Translations under genes and position numbers: made by a program
Notes under the pieces: model-generated
Database searches by the model: none
What the model saw: the letters and a program-made list of their open reading frames with translations, nothing else
What the model was told of the DNA's origin: nothing
Assembly (NCBI GenBank): GCA_009617715.1
Contig: VTFK01000023.1
Coordinates: 1,984,001 to 2,048,000, forward strand
DNA length: 64,000 nt
From: Plectrocnemia conspersa
Lineage: Eukaryota > Arthropoda > Insecta > Trichoptera > Polycentropodidae
Reading direction: 5' to 3'
In this document: positions 24,801-36,800 of the stretch, in pieces
Layout: the number at the start of each line of letters is the position of its first letter
Position numbering within the stretch: position 1 is the stretch's first letter

Positions 24801-27800
24801 AGTTTTTAAATCATATTTAGACGTTTTAATCATGTTATTTTTTTTTATTTCGTCATATTTTACATAGACATGAAACTTATTTAAATAATACACATTATAA
24901 GTATGGATAAGTTCTCGAAATCTAATTTATTATTGTTTTTAATTTGTGTCTCGGAAAAGTTTTAAAAATGTAAAATCAAAATTTTCAGTTCTTGCAAAAA
25001 TAAATAATCAGCATATTTTAAGTCAGTACTACTATTAATATATGGTTAGTTACTAATTAAACGGGCAGTGACTTCTTGATAAATTATAAAGCTCTGATTT
25101 TCATCAAAACAAATATTTACTTTAATTAACCCTTTGAGCGATATTGCCGTACATGTACGGCGGTCAATCTTGCATTGTTTTGAAGTACGCCAGATAGTTA
25201 TATATTTACATATATAATTGAATAAATAAAAATATAAAAATATGTTTTATTAATTTGAGTTAATATGAATGATTTTCAGTAAAAATAAATAAACATAACA
25301 AAAAATATTTTATATTAATTTTATAAAAAAATATTATGAGCCTCTGAATTTATATATAATAATATAAAAAAAAAGTTTCACAAAAACCTAGTAATATATA
25401 AAAAACATGTAAAATAAATTAACGAATTTTATTAACAGTATCAAAAATTTTATTAAAACATAATAATAAAAAAATTGTAAAATAAATCAAAACATTATCA
25501 CTATTTTTTTCTATAATTTACTATAAATGCAAAATAAATAAATAATAAATAAATAACAACAGTACGTAAAATTAACTCACTCCCAGGTGTATACTAACAA
25601 ATTAACATAAAATAACTCACTACACAAATGGTTAATAATATTATACACAGAATTATATTATTCTAGTATACAAATATTTAATAGTAGATTTTAGTGTTAT
25701 AATATTTACAAATCATTTAATAAATACCTTTCAATTAATATGATATATGACCGTTTAATTAAAAATACTGCTTAAAATTAGCAACCCTATTTTGGAATTA
25801 TGAACGCCTGCTGTTCAAACATGTACACTACAAACTATGTACAAAAAAATACGATCTATGTACATATTCATTTTTTATTACATTATTTTTCAACATAATA
25901 CACCATGTACATTTATGCTGTGACGTCATGATTCCGATTTGATATAATTATTTTTCTGGTCTGTAAAATACGAATTCTTTAGTTGACGAAAAGAGGTTCA
26001 GAAATAGAGATTCATCAAACGCAGATAGAATCAATTAAAAGCCATTACTTTATTAGTGTGCTGAAGTATTATCCCGATGGAGCAACACACCTTTCGTTAG
26101 CTTTCCAGATCACATTCTTTTTATTTCTTCACATAGTTGATGATTTGACCTTTAATATGGTAATCTATCAACAATTTTCCCTCGACCCCAAAAAATAACT
26201 ATTCTTCCATATGTCTCATTCTTATAGATATTAACAATTCTTTCCATAAATATCAGGATCAGTTTCATAATGGAGCAACAAATCGTGCTCCAAGTTTCTG
26301 ATCAGAAATTTTTGACATTCCTAATTCATTGCGCAAAATATGTGAACCCGTTTATAGGAGACACCCACGGTACTATTATTTCTCGAACCTTGATTTGCCA
26401 TATCGTGAGTCAAATCTTTTTATATGGACAAGATGTTCCAAAAGTATTTGCCATGTCTTTAAAATGCAGATATTTGATCACTTATTTTTCAAGTTTTGAA
26501 AATTTGAACCGTGCTTATGATAATTTCATAAAAATTGCAAAACTTTCAGATACTTTCTCTGTGTCAGACCGTGAAGTTTTCAATCTTCTGTCTTACAATA
26601 ATATTTGATACTTTTGTTTATTATAGAATTTTGGAGAGAAATCGGTTTTTATATGAAATATAACGGTTTTTGTGGATACCATAACTGTGGTAGTTTTAAT
26701 CTGATTGTCATACAAAAGCTCAGCTGCTTTCACAGCTCAACTAAAGTTATCAAATATGTCTGGACGAGTGTTTATTTATTGATCTATTGATAGTATATTC
26801 GCATGTCACTCAAAGATTAAATAATATAATAAATATTTCTTTAGCCAATGATCTCACTACATAAGTCAGTAGTTACACTAAAAAGGTGATACAACTTCTG
26901 ATATCAGAAAATTAACATAGATATTTGGCAACGCTACCAAACTTTTTTCGAGAGCTTGCTTTTCGTATTTTTTTCACTTCCACTATTAAGGTAAAGTGTG
27001 ATAGCAGATAACAGCACTCTTCTTATTTTATGCGTGAAATAAATGGTGTAGAATATAGAAAATAACCGTATAGCAATTATTTGGAAATTAAAAATAGTTT
27101 AAGACAGACTATGATTCTTGGGAGAGAAACCGATGGTAAAAACGATGTTTTAAATTAAATACATTAATGGGAATGTCTTGAAATTTATGTACTTCTATTT
27201 AGTATATTTTTTTGTATCAATAAATGTATTGTTTGTGGTATTATTTTAAAAACAATGCCTTAAAGATTTCAGTACATCAGTGAAAATGTTTTTTCTCATT
27301 AGCAACAACTTTTCACAAAATATTTAAAAGTCTAATTTTATTAATTGGACCATTAAAATCAATTATTAATTTGGAGACCTAAATATACAATAATATTTTA
27401 TTAAAATATATATAATACATACATATTTTATTTACATCATTTAGAAAATATGCATAATTAGCCGTTAAAAATTCAATTTAAAGGTAACACAAATGAAACC
27501 AAAGTTTCATATATTTTTTACCGATCCAAAATATGGTTTATTCTATATTTCTATAACATATAATTAAATTTTAAGGTCGGAATAGACTGGTCCGTTAAGT
27601 TTCAGACTCATAATCTAAAGGCCGCGGGTTCGAGTCACGGCAGCAGACTCGAATTTTTATTCATAAAATGCGACAGCTGCAATGTGACATCTATTATTGA
27701 TTATAAATTATATTACATATAATAATTTATAGTTAATTATGTGGATTATATATAATATATCGACTCCCTGGTGGTTAATTTTTACTTCATTATTCATTAT

Positions 27801-30800
27801 GTCTGATTGACTCAGTAGGTACGGATTTACCCCATTGTAACGCATTGGGCTTACGCCTCTCAGGTTACAACGGAAAATTAAAAAAAAAGCTAACATAACT
27901 ATTTTATTATTTTTAGATATAAATAGACATTTATACTATTATTATTATAATCTTTAAATACCGAAAAGTTAAATATGATTTTTATTAAATATATTGATGT
28001 GGATTCATGCTAATTTTATGTTTTAATTTTGCATATCAAAGTGCAACTATAAGCAATGATCTTCTAGATCTTCTACAATTTTGTCCTACCATTTTGCGCA
28101 TTCGCTAATGACCGATAATAATAAATATAATACGAAATATTCTTCACTTAAATTGTTATTATTGCTTTGATTGTTTGATTGTTATTTAACATAACTATTT
28201 ATATTGCCTATTAACAACTAAAGGCTTTATCGTTAAAAAGTAAATATAACACATTGCTGAACATGATAATATTGAACACCATTTTCCAAATACATTCCAA
28301 GTAACGTTTTCATTATGCAACTACGTTTGCGGAATATATAATTTTGTTTAAATTTGCATTCTTTATCACTTTGGTTATTTATAAATTTGTCTATCGCTGC
28401 ATGGATAAATTAACATTTACTATTCAAATTTATTTATGTAACATACAATTGATAAATATTTAATGTGATGATTGATGAAGACATCAATTGAACGTCGCAA
28501 AAAATCTTAAAAGAAATAACTTAGTGTCTATTGTGGCGCAACGACCGGTTGTCCGCGTCTCATTAACCCTTTTACTGTCACATGCATATTATTAAAATAT
28601 TTTTTACCGTTCCATACCAATACATAATGCAAAACGCGCCGTTCTGTATAAACAGGTTGCGGTCATCGATGACCACCAATCTGCAAGTAATCTAGTAGAG
28701 TTTCATAACGAATCGTTTCGTTATGCATAAGTGACTCTAAACATTTTTGACAACTTAATAATACAAATAAATAAAGGAAAGATATTTAAAACTTTGTTTC
28801 TTAATTAGGGGTCCCCAAAATATCCCATATGTTTTTATTAATATAATATATAAATACATTTAATAGTGTTTGAATTATTTTTTTAAACTCATTTTTTATA
28901 AATTTGATATATATTCAAGGTTTGAGTTCATAAGTCGTTTCATAGTTTAAATAATATATACTTCAAATATTTTTATTTTTTATAATCCCTCAATTTACGC
29001 AGTAGATACGTTCCATAAAATATCGCTTAAATTGAGGCATAAAACGATTTTTTTTAAATAAGCAAAATATTTAGTGAAACGCATGCACTTTAGAAAGTAC
29101 TTCCGGACAAATTCATGGGCAGTGGGAGAGGTTCCATATGTAGGTTCAAGTGCAATAAGTGAAAGTAAGCCATTAACTACGGTCCCCAGATTTTGAAAAT
29201 ATCAAAAGAGGACAATAAAAATAAAAATGTATCTTGAAAAAAAATTTTCGAGGAGGAAAAATTAATACAAGAGTTAAAAAAGGGTATATTGGAAATTTAA
29301 ATTAATACAAGAATGCTGCGGGAGCTAAAAATAAGGTCACCTCAGACATTTTTGTTCAAGGAGGACGAACAAGGACAACAGATGGACAAAAATTTTAAGG
29401 AGGACGTCTGGTCACCTTTCAATAACACACTTCACGTGTGAAACCAAATATGGTAGATTTGGAATATTTATAAAAAAGTTTTATCTGAACCCATTGAGTA
29501 GTAAGATAATTTGTACATATTTGTTAATTTGTTACTATACACCTGGAAGTGAGTTAATTTTATGTAGATTTCTATTAAAAATTATGATATTATTTATTAC
29601 TATTTCGAATTGCATTTATAGTAAATTATAGAGAGAGAGAGAAAAAACAGTAATTTTCAACTTTTTATTGCTTTGATTTATTTTAACACTTTTAATATTG
29701 ATTTTCGTTAATTTATTTTACATAATTGTTATATATAATACTATTCGGCTTTGGTGGATTTTTTTTATATCAATTCAAAGACTCTCAATATTTTTTTTTG
29801 TTATGTGCATTTATTTTGTACTCTATACAAAAAAATATTGATATTATTTTCTATAGAAATCATAAAATAAGTTATATATAAATATAATGAATTTATTTAT
29901 ATTTCTCAGTTATATATATATATATATGTAAATATATAACTATTTGGGGTATATCAAAACAGTGAATAATCGATCACCGTACATGTACGGCGATACCGTA
30001 AAAAGGGTTAATCGCGTAAATTAAGGGTGTGTCGTTACATTTAATATTCACAGACTTTCAGTCTAGTGGCTAATACTTATTTGTAGGTATTCATTACATC
30101 TGATTGACTTACTCAGTTGGTTCAAATTTACCCCGTTGTAACGCATTGGGCTTACGCCTGTCAGGTTACAACGAAAGATTTATTTAATAAATTAAGAAAA
30201 AAAAATCACTAAAAAACAACACATAAAAAATGATTATCTCTACTTTGGAAAATCAGCGCCATAAATAAATTAGCCAAAAAAACATTCGGTTTCGGACAAA
30301 ATATGACGTTTCGGTTTTGTTAGATTTTGGAACTATACGACCAAAACTAAACATGAAGTTTCTTTAGTCGAGAAATTGATGCACAACTTGGGCGATTTGT
30401 TAAATAATCATAATCGAAGAAAATGCTGCTAATATACTGACTTTATTTTAGTATAATGTTTTATATATTGAATTATTTTTTATAAATAATAGTTTTAAAA
30501 TATGGCTGAAAATTTGTGCAAATATGAATATATATGTACATATATACGTGTCTGTTAGTCTCCTAGTTGTATTTAAGATTGGGTTGAATTTCTGAGAATT
30601 CTGGTAACTGCTTTAAGCTGGACCTAGTCGAAGACAAGGCTGCTTTCTTTGTTCTCGTAAGAATGATCTCGGCCGATTCGGCGTAGCTCCGCTTGAATGT
30701 TAAATCGTTTATGTTATATTTGGGTTTGAACATCAAAATGCCACTACGCAACTGTTAAATTGAGTTTGATAGAGAGTTAAATTATATTTTTGCTAATAGA

Positions 30801-33800
30801 AATAGCGATGATAATAAATTTAAATATGATTTCACAGAAAAATTTGATGTAAATATACACTTTCACATAAAATAGTTCTTACGAGCTATTCATATAAAAT
30901 AGAGTAAAAGAAAAATCAGAACCGTAAAAGCTATATTATAAAGCACATAAAACCAGAACCAAAATAAAACCGCTGATTTTATATATTTATTTTTGAAGAA
31001 AATATATTTTTGAAAAAAATATATTGAAGTTGATTTTTTATTGGCATTATTTTACAGCGCCAGATTTTTTATCTCCGATTTTCTTAAAGTCCTGTACTAT
31101 TTTAAAGTTACTCAGATGCCTTCTTAAAAGTGTATTGTAAAAAGCATGTGAAGCTCAGAATGGAGAGGCTATTTGCGTGTTTAATATATTTTAAAAACAT
31201 GTTCTGTACTATTATTAGTAATAAAATAAACGTTAGGTAAATTAATTTTGAACCATAACATGTAAGCTCATATTTTGAATACCTATTGTATGTTAGATTT
31301 ATCTAAAAGTTCAGTGGTGGTCAAAAACCGGTAAATCAAGATCCGTTACAATTAACCGCATTTAAATATCTATCCCATATGATACTAACGGTGATATATT
31401 TCTTCGATTTTTTTATACGCATGTATAAATAATTAATCACCGACAACTCGATTTGTTAGCCGATTGAGAAGCAGTTGCGAAATCGTTTGAGAACGGCTTT
31501 GTTCTCTCTGTCTTTGCCCAATTATTTCAGATCAAATTTTAATGCTCATTTTAATTACACAACGCGTTGCTTAATATTTTTTTTTATGTGCATAATTGCC
31601 GTATTTTGCACCTAATGGACGTTTGAGAATTTGCGATTAAATATTCATAGGTGTCCAATTAACTTGCTCGAATTGAATTAATTCATCGTTAATACCAACT
31701 AGTCGGTTACATAAATTTGAAATTCGGAACAACGGCACTGAATGGGTTAACGCTTTAAGCGTAAATGCGATCGTTTTGATAATCGATTTTGTATGAATTT
31801 ATTAATAAATGTGTATTTAAACGGCGGTGGAATTTTGATGCAGAGGCTCTGAACTTGTGTATATAATTTATTTAAAACAATACAGTTATGTTTACTTTCT
31901 AAAAAAATCAATCAAATCGATTCGTTTGATAAATACAAGAGATAAACTTTACACTATATGTAATTAGCGTTATCTACAATTTTAATTAGAACATTAGATT
32001 TGTATACATATTTTTTTATTTATAATATTAAAAATGAAAGTATTAATAGATACATAACCAAAATAAAATTATATCTTTTAGAAATAAATAAAAAAAGTAG
32101 TTTTAAAATAATATTTATAAATATGATAATGCAGCTTCTTTATTATTGTCTTGTTATTATCAGTTATACAAAAGTATAATATTTTGCAACGTTTATTTAT
32201 AGATTTACGTCTATTTCTTGACGTAGTTTAGTATGTTATCTATTATTATTATAATTTATATGTGTTTCATGACAAATATTTTTATAGATATACAAATTTG
32301 GTGCAAATGCGCATTGACCGTGAGAAAGAACTTATTTTTTTTTTATTTTTGTAATAATTCGTTACGACGAAGTAAATCTGTATAATCAGAACAATGAATA
32401 CCTATAAGTAAGTAATAACCACAATAATCAGTGACATCTATACAATTAATTATTAATTTGTGGGAGTCAAACCAGCTGCACCATTAATGCTAAGGTCATT
32501 CAAAAGAGCCAGCAAATATATTGAAAAGGAAATAACAACCCATTTTGGTAAAAGGTTTAACTAACAATAAGAAAATACCTAATACCACAATTTTTAATTT
32601 AACAGACGCTCTGTCACCTGCTATTTAAACACCGGAAAAACTACTATTTTGTGCGCAAAGAAAGCATGCGAAACAATTCGTTTATTCTGCGTAATAATCG
32701 CTATTGTAGTCTACCCCTTTACACTGACGATTTCGAAAGTTCATCGTGTAGTTTCACTTCAAGACGTAAACATATTTTGTTGGTTGAATAAGTAAGCGAT
32801 GCAATCGACCCACCAACATCCGCATCTATGATTCGACAGAGACGTCTCGAATCAAGCGTAAATAAAATATGACAATTGTCACATCGGCAGATAATCAAAC
32901 GATTCAAGACGAGATTGTCAACAGATTCGCGATGGCAAATAAACAGACGAGTTCAAACAGCAGATATTTCGATACGAGAGACATAAGTGAATCGTCCAGA
33001 AGACATCACTTTTCCATCAGCGTTTATTCTATGAAATACAACTATTAATCTGTGCTATTTGCAAAGTCACGCCCCTTTGGCCTCTAAACACAAAATACTT
33101 AAGAAATCACTTTCGACGGGAATCTTCAGCAATAACTTTCACTAGTTATTATTGACTTAAAAATACGAAAGCTCATCCGAAATCGCACCAAGACGAGATC
33201 GACCGCTGAAGGATCGACCGAAGAAGCAGTCGCTTCCCTCTTCACGTCAACCCTTGTCCAACTACAAGCCGCAGATAAGGCTACTATATAACGTATTTAT
33301 AGTAATTATTTAATAATAATTTATAAACCGAATAACTGCCATATATGCAAAAATATACCCGTATAGAAATCATGGAAACCGCTACTTATCTGTTTTAAAA
33401 GAATTAAAATCATTATTATTTTTTTATAAGGAAAATTATTATTTTTATTGTCAAAACCAAAATTGCTAATTTCATTACATAAATTTAACACTCTTAGAAG
33501 AGGTATATTTACACGTATATGTTAATAGTAATTGTGAACTTTATATACGATTATTTAAGCCTATAAACTTATTAATAGAACAGCGAAAGTAAACATTTGT
33601 AACAATTTGTGTCAATTATGAGTTAATGATTCATTGATAAGTTAATTCACAGATTCTTAATTGTAAGATTTGGTATGATGAATGAAAAAAAAATGTTAAT
33701 TCAGTAATGTTTTCAATAAATTAAAATGTGTCATAATATTCGTTGTGCTTCCCATTACACATTGTAAAATCCGCTTTCGTTTTTTGTACGATTATTTTAA

Positions 33801-36800
33801 TATATTTATCATTATCTGTATACAAATAAAAAAGCCAATTTTCCTTTTACTTGACATCGAATATATGCTAAAATATTTTTTGCCAAAAAAAATATAAATT
33901 TATTGTTTTATATTTAATGAGATAAATTTGAATAGTTGTTTTTAATTGATTTTTAACAACTGTTTATATATATTGGATCAATACGAATCTATAACTGTTT
34001 AAAGTTATAAATTGTATAACTAAATGTATGCTTTTCTTTTCATAAATTTCATTTTTTATTTATGATGTTTATTCTGATTTTCTATTGCTTATACTTAAAA
34101 TTAGATAATGAAACACAATTCACAAAATAGGTCACTTCACAGAAAATGGAATTTTCCATATATTGACCTATTAAAATTCAATCGTCGATTTTGCAATATA
34201 GTCATTGTCCGTTTAATGCCATTGAGATTGTATGCAAAACGTGACGTCAATAAAGTTAAAATGAAATCGTTTCGTAAAATTTCATTAAAGACTTTGAACG
34301 TGGGGAAAACCTGAAAATGAGTATTCACAGTCTTTCAGGACAAAAAATATATTTAAGACACGTGATTGCTTTGACTTTAAGAAATTTCCGTTTGGTCCGA
34401 AATTTTGCGGTATTGTAGACTTAAGATTTTTAAGAAACACATGTTTGACGTCAATCGAAAATAAATAAAATACGACACTCGTTGTTTATATAGATTATTA
34501 TATATTTTTCATTAAAGGAAACACAGAAAACGTTGTGACGTATTGTGTTTTGTTAAATATTGTGCCATTTTGCATAAGTTTTGCCTCCCAAAGTTTTTTT
34601 ATATTGACTTATAATATAAATAAATTAATAAATTATATTATACATATATTTGAAAATATATGTATTTTATATTTCATGTAATCAAAACTGTAGAAAACGA
34701 TTAATTACTTAGATTAAGAGAATAACAAATTAATTTATCTTATTAAAAATAAGCATATCGGGTTATACCATTATTAGTTGTATAAGTTAGTTTTTATATA
34801 TTATATTAATATCGTCGTATTTGTATAAAATCATTTTATTTGATACAAATATTTATTATTTTACTTATACATTTTTAAATATATAAATAATTAAAAAACA
34901 ATCCCTTTTTTAATATTTTTTTCATATTATAATCATAAATTTTCAACATATCACTTATGATAAATAAACTTTCTATTTAGTTCTTACATAGTTCCGGAAC
35001 ACTTATGAAAATTTCATTTTATAAATAGGATATATATAAAGGTATATTTATGTCATTTACTAGAGAGTTTATAAGAAATCGCCATTGAAAAGTTCGTGAT
35101 AAATTGCTATATATTAAGAAATTTCACAAGCTTTCACTTCTCCTTTTCATACACAAAGGGCAACAAACTAAACGATTAATCATACAGTTTGTCTTGTTCA
35201 TAAAATCATTATTACGTTTTAAAGAAGTAAAGAATAAAATTAATATGATGAGAGACAAATAATAATATGAATATGCTGAGAGATAAATACAGAAGCAGTA
35301 AGATTTTTAGATTTTTTATAATGTAATCCCAATATATTTGTTTAGCACATAGTATGTTTTTGAATATAAAATGAAAGCAATATATAATTCACTAGATAAT
35401 TTAGTGTTCAATTTCAATATCAAAATGTTTTGGTTCAAGTCTATTAAGGACAAATATGAATATTGTTGATTCAAGAACTATTTTAAAATTTAGAACTTGA
35501 GAACTTAAGGGAAAAAATAAAAACAATGTAAAGGAAAATACACTATCACATGTCACTAGACGTCTGCATTCGTCATTCTCATTCCATATACAATTTCCAA
35601 ACCACGTCAGCGTATTCCATGTGCTCATGACGTAAATGCTTCGTTTAGTACGAATTTTTTACGTGTTTATTTTATAGTAAAAATATAATCTAACAGATCC
35701 TACGTTAGTCATGCATATTGGCGATGATCCGTAAATGTTTTTATGTGTAAAATCATATTTATCTACAAAGCGACAGCCAGATTTCAATCAATGTGCTATC
35801 TGACGTAAACCTGCCAGTAGGTACTTAACCGAAAACAGTTTGGAATTCGCAGTAGTATCGTAGCGTGCGCTCTCGCGACCGATTTGCTACATTAGTATTT
35901 TTGTAAAGTCGCTAGAAAGACGTGTTTGCTAAAATCGAATAAACTTTCGATTGATTTAGATCGATATTCATATATAATAGAAGTGAATCTTTATAAAAGA
36001 AAAATTTAATAAAATCAGTATTAATAAAGCAACATGGAATTCGCTGTAAATGTGCTGATCACGAATCTGATAACCCATAAGAAAGAAGTAAGTGTTAAAC
36101 GTGAAAGCAATAATGTTGAAAAAAATATTGTTACCATTTTGCAATATTTTTTACGGTGTATAAATTTATATATTTTTGTTAAATTAGCTTAATAATAGAT
36201 CTGGGTTACAATTTGGTGCCCAAGTCTCATAATATGTTTAAGCATAATACTAGATTCATCAATCATAAAAAAAGAGTGAGCTATATTTTTTTGGGAATAA
36301 TTTTCTTTTTCTGGTTAAACATACTTTATATTGTATATTATAATAATTTATTGTGTTTAAAAAAAGTTACTTTATTTATTTTTTATTTTATTTCAGTCTT
36401 CCGGCTGGAGAAAATTAAGAAACATCGTTCAATGGACACCGTTCTTCCAAACGTACAAGAAACAAAGGTATCCATGGGTCCAATTAGCTGGACATCAAGG
36501 AAACTTTAAAGCTGGTCCTGATCAAGGAACGATACTCAAAAAGTTGTGCCCAAAAGAAGAAAGATGCTTTCAAGTTAGTTAATTAAAAAAAATATTTTAA
36601 TAAGATTTAATTTATTAATAGCAAATATTTTTAAAGATACTCATGAACGATTCGTTGAGAGCATATGTTCCGGAGTACAAAGGACACATTACAAGCGATG
36701 ACGGAGAAAGTAAGTTATTTTTAGCAATAAACGACTACATGATTTAAGTAAAATATTAACTGTAATTTATGACTTGAATAGCTATGTATCTGCAACTTGA

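Noticed and set aside
25130..30007. A single 4.9-kb autonomous piggyBac element
   Set aside because: Homology between the ends extends about 500 bp inward, and each segment has its own degenerate inner end at a TTAA or TGAA. Two inverted MITEs explain it better. No piggyBac transposase motif is readable between them.
36213..36509. 98-codon ORF overlapping IP3K exon 2
   Set aside because: It reads the exon in the wrong frame and runs through intron sequence. The exon's real frame encodes the calmodulin-binding and kinase start.
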